64,000 nucleotides of DNA, taken from NCBI RefSeq assembly GCF_003991195.1, contig NZ_RCWL01000002.1:372001-436000 (forward strand). Reading direction: 5' to 3'. Shown one piece after another: positions 27,465 through 34,939 of this stretch. Position numbers and translations under genes: made by a program. The notes beneath the pieces are model-generated. The model made no database searches and had not been told where the DNA came from. It saw only the letters and a program-made list of their open reading frames with translations. Within the stretch, counting starts at the first letter, position 1. Every line of letters starts with the position of its first letter. This stretch comes from Gynurincola endophyticus (GTDB lineage Bacteria > Bacteroidota > Bacteroidia > Chitinophagales > Chitinophagaceae).

Positions 27465-28577
27465 ATGGCAGCTATCAACTACAATCACTTTACCGTGGGT
27501 ATTGAGGAAGAATACATGGTATTAAATCCTCAATCCAGAGAGTTGCAAAGTCACGAACAGAAAATAGTTTTCGAAGGACAGAAAGTTATTCGCGACAAAG
27601 TTAAAGCCGAGATGCACCAGGCGGTGGTAGAAGTAGGCACCGACATTTGTCAAAATCTGGACGAAGCTTATAACGACGTTGCTACACTTCGCAGAACCAT
27701 GCATTCTATTGCGACCGACCTTGGTTATTCAATGGGCGCATCGGGTACGCATCCGTTCAGTCATTGGCAAAGCCAACTGATTTCTGAAGGGCCACGTTAC
27801 CACGAAATCGTTAATGAATTGCAGGAGGCAGCCAGAAGTAATCTGATCTTCGGCCTGCACGTACACGTTGGAATGGCCAGCCGTGAAATGGCAAATCATA
27901 TCGCCAATTCTACCCGTTATTTTTTACCACATATTTACGCATTAAGCACCAACAGCCCTTTCTGGGAAGGACGCTTAACCGGCTATAAATCTTTCAGAAC
28001 AAAAGTTTTTGATAAGTTTCCACGCACCGGTATTCCCGATACATTCGAGAGTATTGAAGCTTACGATAATTTTATAAAACTATTAGTAAAAACCAACTGC
28101 ATCGATAACGCAAAAAAGATCTGGTGGGACCTTCGCGTGCACCCATTCTTTAACACCGTAGAATTCAGAATCTGCGATATCCCGATGACCGTTCCCGAAA
28201 CAATCGCCATTGCAGGATTGTTTCAGGCAATCTGTGCAAAAATTTACAAATTGCACACACAAAACATGAACTATATCCAATACTCCCGCGCACTCATCAA
28301 TGAAAATAAATGGAGGGCCAGCAGATATGGGATTGATGGCAGGTTGATCGATTTCGGAAAAGAAGAAGAAGTGAATACCCGCGCACTGATTTACGAACTA
28401 CTCGATTTTGTAGACGATGTAGTAGACGATTTAGGCAGCAGACACGCCATTAATTATGTTCCTAAAATGTTGGAGAATGGTACCGGAGCCGACAGACAAT
28501 TAAAAGTATTTGAAGAAACACAGGATTTAACCAAAGTAGTAGATTACATACAATCACAATTTTTATACGGAATTTAA
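27465..28577 (+). CDS. YbdK/GCS2-type carboxylate-amine ligase
   Basis: 370 residues of the glutamate-cysteine ligase type 2 superfamily (COG2170, YbdK). These enzymes have a glutamine-synthetase fold and use ATP to join a carboxylate to an amine. Key segments are FTVGIEEEYMVL (acidic metal ligands), AEMHQAVVEVGTDICQN, ASGTHPFSHW, NLIFGLHVHVGM and VEFRICDIP. Isolated homologues have weak glutamate-cysteine ligase activity; in this setting with two ATP-grasp proteins the physiological product may be a different gamma-glutamyl or peptide-like compound. It sits between the ATP-grasp gene and an amidohydrolase. Confidence 0.9.
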   Translation: MAAINYNHFTVGIEEEYMVLNPQSRELQSHEQKIVFEGQKVIRDKVKAEMHQAVVEVGTDICQNLDEAYNDVATLRRTMHSIATDLGYSMGASGTHPFSHWQSQLISEGPRYHEIVNELQEAARSNLIFGLHVHVGMASREMANHIANSTRYFLPHIYALSTNSPFWEGRLTGYKSFRTKVFDKFPRTGIPDTFESIEAYDNFIKLLVKTNCIDNAKKIWWDLRVHPFFNTVEFRICDIPMTVPETIAIAGLFQAICAKIYKLHTQNMNYIQYSRALINENKWRASRYGIDGRLIDFGKEEEVNTRALIYELLDFVDDVVDDLGSRHAINYVPKMLENGTGADRQLKVFEETQDLTKVVDYIQSQFLYGI

Positions 28578-28599
28578 ATTAAAATCCCCCATCCCTTAT

Positions 28600-30240
28600 A
28601 TGAAATTTAAACAACTGACCGTGTTTGCCTCACTGTTCAGCCTCTCAATGATAGGTTGTACAACGCCCGAGCAGGTAGATAGCATTATTCATAATGGTAA
28701 AATCTATACTGTTGACTCTTCAAATTCTATTCAGCAGGCACTTGCTGTAAAAGACGGTAAAATCGTCGCCATCGGTTCAAACGATGAAATTCTTAAACAA
28801 TTCGCTGCAAAAAATATTTATAACGTTGAAGGCAAAGCCGTTTATCCGGGCTTTATCGACGGACATGCACACTTTGTAAATTACGGCCTCACCCAACAAC
28901 AGGTAGACCTTGTAGGATCTAAAAGCTGGGAAGAAATTGTAGAACGGGTAAAAGAGTTTGCCCAAAAACATCCGAATGAATGGATTATCGGCCGCGGATG
29001 GGATCAAAACCTTTGGGAGAACACAGCTTTCCCTACCAACAATTTATTAAACGAAGCATTTCCTGACAAACCTGTTTTCCTTGTAAGAGTGGATGGCCAT
29101 GCTGCCATTGCCAATAAAAAAGCATTAGACCTCGCCGCTATTACCAAACCGGTAAAAGTTATCGGTGGAGAATTCATTACACAAAATGGAAAATTAACAG
29201 GTGTATTGATTGATAATGCCATAGATGAAGTGGGTAAAGCTATTCCGCGCGAAACAAAAGATGACATTATTAAAGCAGTTAACATAGCACAAAAAAACTG
29301 TTTCGCACAGGGTTTAACAACCATCGTTGATTGCGGAACGCCTTCATCGATTGTTGACATATTTAGCGAACTTTCTGATAAAAAATATCTGAAAATGGGC
29401 TTGTATGTGATGCTTAGAGATACCAAAGAAGATCTTGAATATCTTTTAAAGCACGGTATTATCAAAAAAGACCGTCTGCACGTAAGAGGAATGAAGATCA
29501 TGGCAGATGGCGCATTAGGTTCGAGAGGTGCCTGTTTATTGCACGACTACAGTGACCAGCCTCAGTGGAAAGGTTTTCTTTTAAATACCATTCACCACTA
29601 CGATTCAGTAGCAAATATCCTGGTACAAAACGGCTTTCAGATGAATACGCATGCTATCGGTGACAGCGCTAACAGAATGATATTATCGGTATATGCGAAA
29701 TACCTGAAAGCAGACAATGACCTGAGATGGAGAGTAGAGCACGCACAGGTAGTACATCCGAATGACTTTAAATACTTCGCGCAATACAGCATCATCCCTT
29801 CTATTCAACCTACACACGCTACCAGCGACTGGAGCTGGGCAGGTGAAAGATTAGGTGCAGAAAGAGAAAAAGGAGCTTATGCTTACAAAGATTTATTGAA
29901 GCAGGTTGGCTGGGTAACATTGGGTACCGACTTTCCGGTAGAAGACATCTCCCCTTTTAAAACTTTTTATGCGAGCGTAGTTAGAAAAGATATGAATGGT
30001 AAACCGGAAAACGGTTATCAGATGGAAAACGCACTCAGTAGAGAAACTACTTTAAAAGGAATGACGATCTGGGGAGCAAAAGCTATTTTTGAAGAAAAAG
30101 AAAAAGGTAGTCTTGAACCCGGTAAGTTTGCCGACATCATCGTTTTAGATCAGGATCTGATGCAGGTAGCAGAAGACAAAATCCTAAATACAAAAGTAGT
30201 TTATACATTTAAAAAAGGTGAGCTCGTACACGGTAAATAA
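28600..30240 (+). CDS. YtcJ-like amidohydrolase lipoprotein
   Basis: 546 residues with a lipoprotein signal (SLSMIGC), so it is probably anchored in the periplasm or outer membrane. It belongs to the YtcJ branch of the metal-dependent amidohydrolases: SIIHNGKIYTVD, PGFIDGHAHF (first metal pair), IIGRGWDQNLW, MNTHAIGDSANRM, RVEHAQVVHPNDF, TLGTDFPVEDISPF, and LEPGKFADIIVLD at the C-terminus. The substrate is probably an amide or cyclic amide. It lies 22 bp after the amidoligase gene and 5 bp before the GDSL gene. A secreted hydrolase next to a cytosolic ligase might act on the exported product, but this is inference. Confidence 0.88.
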   Translation: MKFKQLTVFASLFSLSMIGCTTPEQVDSIIHNGKIYTVDSSNSIQQALAVKDGKIVAIGSNDEILKQFAAKNIYNVEGKAVYPGFIDGHAHFVNYGLTQQQVDLVGSKSWEEIVERVKEFAQKHPNEWIIGRGWDQNLWENTAFPTNNLLNEAFPDKPVFLVRVDGHAAIANKKALDLAAITKPVKVIGGEFITQNGKLTGVLIDNAIDEVGKAIPRETKDDIIKAVNIAQKNCFAQGLTTIVDCGTPSSIVDIFSELSDKKYLKMGLYVMLRDTKEDLEYLLKHGIIKKDRLHVRGMKIMADGALGSRGACLLHDYSDQPQWKGFLLNTIHHYDSVANILVQNGFQMNTHAIGDSANRMILSVYAKYLKADNDLRWRVEHAQVVHPNDFKYFAQYSIIPSIQPTHATSDWSWAGERLGAEREKGAYAYKDLLKQVGWVTLGTDFPVEDISPFKTFYASVVRKDMNGKPENGYQMENALSRETTLKGMTIWGAKAIFEEKEKGSLEPGKFADIIVLDQDLMQVAEDKILNTKVVYTFKKGELVHGK

Positions 30241-30245
30241 ACAAT

Positions 30246-30914
30246 ATGAGAATTTTTAGTTTTATATTTTCATTGATACTACTCATGAGTTGCAGCACAG
30301 AACCGACGAAAAAGAAGAAGATCATTTTCTTTGGAGACTCCATTACAGAAGCTGGTGTTCAACCGAAAGGCTATATTGATGTGATTCAACAAAAGATAGA
30401 TTCCGCCGGTTGGTCAAACCAATATGAGCTCGTTGGTAAAGGCATCAGTGGTAATAAAATATATGACCTGTTTTTGCGATTAGACGATGACGTACTGGCA
30501 CTTGATCCACAGAAAGTAGTTATCTGGATCGGTGTAAATGATGTATGGCATAAATCTTTACTGGGTACTGGCACAGATACCGATCGTTTTGTACGCTTTT
30601 ATGATGCCATTATTCATAAACTGAAAGCGGCAGCTATCGAAGTATATGTTTGTACACCCGCACTGGTGGGTGAGAAAAAAGATAAACAAAACGAATTAGA
30701 CGAACCATTGGATGCTTATTCTCAAATGATTCGTGAGACGGCTCAGAAAAATCAGCTCACGCTGATCGACCTGAGAACATTTGTTACCAATTATGTACAA
30801 CAACACAATCAGGAAAACGCTGCAAATGGAATTCTTACTTACGATGGCGTGCACCTGAACGATGCAGGTAACCGTGAAATCGGAAATCAGATTTTTGAAA
30901 AGATATTTCCATAA
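30246..30914 (+). CDS. GDSL/SGNH hydrolase lipoprotein
   Basis: 222 residues with the lipobox LLMSC, so membrane anchored. SGNH catalytic blocks are clear: FFGDSITEAG (Ser), GKGISGNKIYDL (Gly), IWIGVNDVW (Asn) and TYDGVHLNDAG (Asp and His). It would hydrolyse an ester or acetyl group, for example on a carbohydrate or lipid. It follows the amidohydrolase by only 5 bp, so the two are almost certainly co-expressed. A terminator follows immediately. Confidence 0.88.
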   Translation: MRIFSFIFSLILLMSCSTEPTKKKKIIFFGDSITEAGVQPKGYIDVIQQKIDSAGWSNQYELVGKGISGNKIYDLFLRLDDDVLALDPQKVVIWIGVNDVWHKSLLGTGTDTDRFVRFYDAIIHKLKAAAIEVYVCTPALVGEKKDKQNELDEPLDAYSQMIRETAQKNQLTLIDLRTFVTNYVQQHNQENAANGILTYDGVHLNDAGNREIGNQIFEKIFP

Positions 30915-30928
30915 CAAAATACTTAATT

Positions 30929-30971
30929 AAAAAAAGCTGTAAAAAGTCTATTGATTTTTTACGGCTTTTTT
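30929..30971 (+). terminator. terminator after the GDSL gene
   Basis: A 15-bp stem with one T-G pair, running from the A-rich left arm at 30931-30945 to the T-rich right arm at 30956-30970, with about a 10-nt loop. It ends the first part of the amidoligase cluster. Confidence 0.85.
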
Positions 30972-31261
30972 GTTTATACAATACTATTCAGAATATGCAT
31001 CAATTCAGCTGGCAATAGCCTCTTCACTCCTTCACTGCTTAGCGGTTCCATCATTCTGGTGTTAAAAAAACGCAAAAACGCATCAATACTATCCAATAGC
31101 TTAAAACTACCGGTTTATCAACCAATTACATATACTCAAAACTCATTAGAGGCGTTTATTTGAACGATCTGACTGCAATTGAATAACCGTTCCAAACTGT
31201 TAAAAAGCGGCTGAAATCAGCTCTAAATACCTGTTTAACCGTCATTTTATTCATTTTTAAT
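30972..31261. other. spacer without a recognisable gene
   Basis: Between the GDSL terminator and the amidotransferase gene. No RNA gene or protein similarity was recognised; only short frames without recognisable motifs occur. Confidence 0.45.
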
Positions 31262-31269
31262 TAACTTTG
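31262..31269 (+). promoter_or_regulatory. -7 box 4 nt before the amidotransferase ATG
   Basis: TAACTTTG matches TAnnTTTG exactly. The start codon follows after four bases, predicting a leaderless mRNA. No exact -33 TTTG was found. Confidence 0.45.
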
Positions 31270-31273
31270 CAAG

Positions 31274-32122
31274 ATGAACCTGACCGATCAACATGTATTA
31301 AAGGTGGCCATTTTGGATTTGTATGCGGGCGTAGCCAACGAAGGAATGCGTTGTTTACGTTCGTTAGTAAAAGAGTTTGCCGAAGCACACCATTTTCATT
31401 TACAACTGGACGAATTTGAAGTTCGTCAACACATCCAGCTGCCCGATCTGTCGTATGATGTTTATATTTCTTCAGGCGGCCCCGGTTCTCCTTTAGAGAG
31501 TGAAGGTTCAGACTGGGAAAATGCTTATTTTAACTGGATCAGATCTATAGAAGCGTATAACGCTTCTGTTGAATATGCTGCCAGAAAACATGTGCTCTTC
31601 ATCTGTCACTCCTTTCAACTGGCGTGCAGATACTTCAATATTGCTACCGTTGCCAAAAGAAGATCAACGGCATTTGGTGTATTTCCCGTACACATGCTCG
31701 AGGGCGGCAAGGAAGAGTCTGTATTGAAAGATTTAGCCGATCCTTTTTATGCCGTTGACAGCCGTGAATATCAGGTGATTCAACCGAAACACGCCATCAT
31801 TGAAGAAATGGGCGGGTCTATATTAGCCATTGAGAAAGAACGCCCGCATATTCCACTTGAAAGAGCGGTAATGGCCGTTCGTTTCAACGATAATATGATC
31901 GGAACGCAGTTTCACCCCGAAGCTGATGCCATCGGTATGTCGATGTACCTTCAGAGAGAAGATAAAAAACAAAACGTGATCGAAAACCACGGGTTTGATA
32001 AATGGGAATCTATGATTGTTCAACTGAACGATCCTGATAAGATTCTATACACTTACGCTACATTGGTACCTAACTTTTTGTCGAATGCTTTAGCTGCTCA
32101 AAACAGCTTGGTAGCCCAATAG
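31274..32122 (+). CDS. class I glutamine amidotransferase-like protein
   Basis: 282 residues, cytosolic. It carries a class I glutamine amidotransferase domain resembling stand-alone GMP-synthase-like GATases: VAILDLYAGVANEGMRCL, YDVYISSGGPGSPLES (oxyanion strand), nucleophile Cys in VLFICHSFQLACRYF, and the His-Glu pair in IGTQFHPEADA. It should release ammonia from glutamine, or hydrolyse a gamma-glutamyl bond, for the neighbouring ATP-dependent enzymes. The extra 50 C-terminal residues are family specific. It is followed after 50 bp by the second ATP-grasp gene. Confidence 0.85.
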   Translation: MNLTDQHVLKVAILDLYAGVANEGMRCLRSLVKEFAEAHHFHLQLDEFEVRQHIQLPDLSYDVYISSGGPGSPLESEGSDWENAYFNWIRSIEAYNASVEYAARKHVLFICHSFQLACRYFNIATVAKRRSTAFGVFPVHMLEGGKEESVLKDLADPFYAVDSREYQVIQPKHAIIEEMGGSILAIEKERPHIPLERAVMAVRFNDNMIGTQFHPEADAIGMSMYLQREDKKQNVIENHGFDKWESMIVQLNDPDKILYTYATLVPNFLSNALAAQNSLVAQ

Positions 32123-32141
32123 TTTTTTTCAAAATGCGAAC

Positions 32142-32149
32142 TATCTTTG
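32142..32149 (+). promoter_or_regulatory. possible internal -7 box before the second ATP-grasp gene
   Basis: TATCTTTG matches TAnnTTTG, 23 bp before the ATG. It may provide extra transcription inside the two-gene unit. Confidence 0.35.
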
Positions 32150-32172
32150 GTAACTTCAAATAAAAAGTTGCT

Positions 32173-33366
32173 ATGGTTCCTGCATTGAGAAAAAAGTATA
32201 ATGAAGCTTATTCTTCCGAAAAATACGAAGCCTTTATTGCTGAGTTGAATACCTTGTTTCCTGATGCACTGGAATTTCATATTGCAGAAACACCTGTTTT
32301 TGTTCCGAAAGCATTTGCCGCACAAATGTTTGATGCCTGTGAGCATATCATTGACAGAATTTTGTGTGAAGATTTTAAGTCTTTAACCGACAGAGCTATT
32401 CCTGCCAATGAAAATATTCCGAACGAAAACAGCCGTCCTGAAATTTTAGTGTTCGACTTTGGTGTTTGTGAGAATGAGCAGGGCGAAGTGAATCCGCAAC
32501 TGATCGAGATGCAGGGCTTTCCTTCTCTGTTTGGTTTTCAAACGGTTTATCCAACACTGCTGAAAAAACATTTTGATTTAGATCCGGGTTATTCTCACTT
32601 TCTGGGTGAGTATGATGCAGCATCTTTTACAGAAGATTTCAGAACCCTACTCTTCAACGGTTTTAAAAAGGAGGAAGTGATTTTGCTCGAAATCAAACCG
32701 CATCAGCAAAAAACAAAGATCGATTTTTATTGCAGTGAAAAACTATGGGGCATTCGTCCTACCTGCATTACCGAAGTATTTGCAGAAGGCGATCAATTGT
32801 ACTATCTGAACGACGGAAAAAAACAACGGATCAGAAGAATATATAACAGGGTTATATTTGACGAATTGAATACAGTAAAGGACGAGTTGCTGTTACGCTT
32901 CAACTTTACGGATGCGTACGACGTGGAATGGTTTCCTCATCCGAACTGGTTCTACAGAGTCAGCAAGTTTACTTTACCGCTTTTAAAGCATCCTAATATT
33001 CCCGATACGCAGTTTTTAAATGAGGTGAAGGAATATCCTTCCGATTTAGAGAACTATGTATTAAAGCCTTTATTTTCATTTGCAGGACAAGGCGTGATTA
33101 TCGATCTCACAGCAAACGATTTAACATCTATCAAAGATCCGCATAACTGGATATTGCAAAAGAAAGTGAATTATAAAGCGGTGATAGAAACACCTGACGA
33201 ACCTGCCAAAGCTGAAATACGCATTATGTATATCTGGAAACCCGAATGGAACCGTCCGAAACCGGCGATCAATCTGGCACGCCTCAGCAAAGGAAAGATG
33301 ATCGGCGTACGTTACAATCAGAATAAAACCTGGGTAGGCGGAACGGTAGGGTTGATAGAGAAATAA
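32173..33366 (+). CDS. ATP-grasp-like protein (amidoligase cluster)
   Basis: 397 residues, no signal peptide. The C-terminal half looks like an ATP-grasp domain: DLENYVLKPLFSFAGQGVIIDL (lysine and glycine-rich ATP loop), WILQKKVNYKAVIETPDEPAKAEIRIMYIW (strand with acidic ligands), and INLARLSKGKMIGVRYNQNKTWVGG near the end. The N-terminal half (ILVFDFGVCENEQGEVNPQLIEMQGFPSLFGFQ) is cluster-specific and contains a conserved-looking acidic/Asn/Gln patch. It follows the amidotransferase closely. It may ligate a second building block or use ammonia supplied by its neighbour. The fold call is moderate; no precise family name is assigned. Confidence 0.65.
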   Translation: MVPALRKKYNEAYSSEKYEAFIAELNTLFPDALEFHIAETPVFVPKAFAAQMFDACEHIIDRILCEDFKSLTDRAIPANENIPNENSRPEILVFDFGVCENEQGEVNPQLIEMQGFPSLFGFQTVYPTLLKKHFDLDPGYSHFLGEYDAASFTEDFRTLLFNGFKKEEVILLEIKPHQQKTKIDFYCSEKLWGIRPTCITEVFAEGDQLYYLNDGKKQRIRRIYNRVIFDELNTVKDELLLRFNFTDAYDVEWFPHPNWFYRVSKFTLPLLKHPNIPDTQFLNEVKEYPSDLENYVLKPLFSFAGQGVIIDLTANDLTSIKDPHNWILQKKVNYKAVIETPDEPAKAEIRIMYIWKPEWNRPKPAINLARLSKGKMIGVRYNQNKTWVGGTVGLIEK

Positions 33367-33424
33367 AGTGTACTATTCAAGATATAAGCAATTAGTAAAT
33401 ATCATGTAAATTTCCACCATTCGC

Positions 33425-33580
33425 GCCGGATTGCATCCGGTGTGTTCTGTATCATCATTGTTTTGAAAAGTGTTGAATGCAGATAGCTAGTACTTGCAAA
33501 GCAGTACTGCATACAGAAGAGTACCGCTTACAAAGCGGCACCAGTGATTTATAAAACAGGTACCGGATGCAATCCGGCAC
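33425..33580. repeat. array of REP-like palindromic units
   Basis: Four short imperfect palindromes: 33425-33441 (CCGGAT-TGC-ATCCGG), 33490-33507 (GTACTTGC-AAA-GCAGTAC), 33521-33541 (CCGCTT-ACA-AAGCGG within GTa...cAC) and 33560-33580 (CCGGAT-GCA-ATCCGG within GTa...cAC). The first and last cores are exact reverse complements over 17 bp. The pattern resembles REP/BIME elements maintained by RAYT transposases; no such transposase is in the window. Confidence 0.7.
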
Positions 33581-33611
33581 CAGAACTTTACTTGCACCAG
33601 AACTTTACTTG
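33578..33611. repeat. 17-bp tandem direct repeat
   Basis: CACCAGAACTTTACTTG occurs twice in tandem, and a third degenerate start (CAACAGAACT) follows. It abuts the last REP-like palindrome. Confidence 0.8.
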
Positions 33612-33679
33612 CAACAGAACTCCACTCTCCACTAAATTCCTTTCTTAATGGTTCAAATTCCTTTGTTATAATAAAAACA

Positions 33680-33710
33680 AAAAACCAGGCTGTAATACAA
33701 CCTGGTTTTT
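33680..33710 (-). terminator. terminator downstream of tRNA-Leu
   Basis: A 10-bp stem (AAAAACCAGG / CCTGGTTTTT) with an 11-nt loop. On the minus strand it is followed by a T-rich stretch directly after the tRNA. Confidence 0.85.
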
Positions 33711-33711
33711 G

Positions 33712-33795
33712 TGCCCAGAACAGGATTCGAACCTGCACACCCGTAAAGGCGCTGCGACCTGAACACAGTGCGTCTACCAATTTCGCCATCTGGGC
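33712..33795 (-). tRNA. tRNA-Leu (anticodon CAG)
   Basis: Minus-strand cloverleaf: acceptor GCCCAGA paired with TCTGGGC, D arm GCGAAATTGGTAGACGC, anticodon stem CTGTG/CGCAG around loop TTCAGGT (anticodon CAG, decoding CUG), a long class II variable arm, and the T arm GCAGG-TTCGAAT-CCTGT. The discriminator base is A and CCA is not encoded. The long variable arm and D-arm sequence are those of leucine tRNAs. Confidence 0.95.
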
Positions 33796-33890
33796 TTTTG
33801 AATTGGAGTGCAAGTGTAGTACATTATTTTCAATTATCCATTGATTATGAGAAGATTTTTTCGTTTTCTGCTGTAAAAACTTTCCCGTAC

Positions 33891-34667
33891 CTATGCCTTC
33901 ATCCATAACGTTCGTTTATTCACCTCAAAAGGAATACCCTTCTTACGCTTGTAAACCACCGTTCCCACAATCGCCAGCCCGACTGTCATAAAACGGAATA
34001 TATTGGCATTTACCCCACCCAATGCATTGTCAGACACTTCAAATAGCAACCACGACAGATTCATCAGCATATGTAAAAAGACCGGTACCCAGATATTATA
34101 TCCCCACTCTGCATACAACCAACCGAATAATACCGCTCCGGCAAATGTGATGGCAAAAATACCCGCCAGCGTACCCATGTCCTGACTCTGATACAGGTGC
34201 ATCAGCGCAAACAACACCGCACCGGTTAATAACGATGGGATAAACCCGAGACGGCTGTACCGGAACACCTGTCCGAACAAAAACGAACGGAAAAACAATT
34301 CTTCAAACACTGCCGCCGCTATCACGCCGATTAAAACCTGGTCTGCTGTAATAGAAGAATTCCATGAAAACGACACCGCCAATCCGATCAGCATCGGAAG
34401 CGTAAACAGAAAAGCTGCCAGAAAAGCTTTTCCGACCGGTTTATTCAATCCCCAGCTCTCCCAGAAACCTTTTGCCCCATGCAAGATGAAAGCCGCTATA
34501 TACAACGGAATGCCCGTAATCAGATAGGTAAGAATGTGACTGATACCCCACTGAGCAATCCGCATATTAAGATTAATTCTCAACCCCTTAAAGAGAAACA
34601 TATCCAACACGAAATAAATCGCATAAAAAAGAAATACTGTTAAAAGAACTTTTATGTGTCTGCTCAT
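33891..34667 (-). CDS. CPBP family intramembrane glutamic protease
   Basis: 258 residues from the chosen start, with seven or eight hydrophobic helices. It carries the CPBP/Abi (Rce1-like) motifs FEELFFRSFLFG (EExxxR), FALMHLYQ (His) and FLHMLMNLSW (His-x3-Asn), which form the active site of intramembrane proteases related to CAAX endoproteases. In bacteria these act in protein maturation, bacteriocin self-protection or unknown roles. The long upstream extension of the frame has no hydrophobic or conserved character, so MSRHIKVLL is the start. It stands alone beside tRNA-Leu. Confidence 0.85.
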   Translation of the reverse strand: MSRHIKVLLTVFLFYAIYFVLDMFLFKGLRINLNMRIAQWGISHILTYLITGIPLYIAAFILHGAKGFWESWGLNKPVGKAFLAAFLFTLPMLIGLAVSFSWNSSITADQVLIGVIAAAVFEELFFRSFLFGQVFRYSRLGFIPSLLTGAVLFALMHLYQSQDMGTLAGIFAITFAGAVLFGWLYAEWGYNIWVPVFLHMLMNLSWLLFEVSDNALGGVNANIFRFMTVGLAIVGTVVYKRKKGIPFEVNKRTLWMKA

Positions 34668-34893
34668 AAAGCGTAGTTTTTGATAATGATTGATGATGAT
34701 TAAAACGTGATCCGAACAAAATAATTCTGTCAGCTCCCTTCTACAGCAGTTCAGCATGGTTTTATACGGCTGCCAATTTTCAGGTTGATGTATAGAAGTT
34801 ATACGGAACCGGCGCAATTTAGTTACACCCGATCATCTAAATCATCACAGCAGTTTTTCCCAATCTCGTAATACCCATTCACCGCAGTACAGA

Positions 34894-34901
34894 TAACTTT
34901 G
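34894..34901 (+). promoter_or_regulatory. -7 box of the siderophore receptor operon
   Basis: TAACTTTG matches TAnnTTTG, 38 bp before the receptor ATG. No Fur-box could be recognised by eye. Confidence 0.45.
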
Positions 34902-34939
34902 CAGACATTTTTGTTTTAATTTATGCTAAGCCACTAATA

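Noticed and set aside
33425-33611. CRISPR array
   Set aside because: The repeats are short palindromes of unequal sequence and orientation with irregular spacing; there are no uniform repeats and spacers and no cas genes.
33487-33906. A 139-codon minus-strand frame over the REP array and tRNA
   Set aside because: It reads through tRNA-Leu, its terminator and the palindromes; the protein has no recognisable character.
34668-34817. Upstream extension of the CPBP protease
   Set aside because: No hydrophobic or conserved content; the basic start MSRHIKVLL directly before the first helix is more natural.
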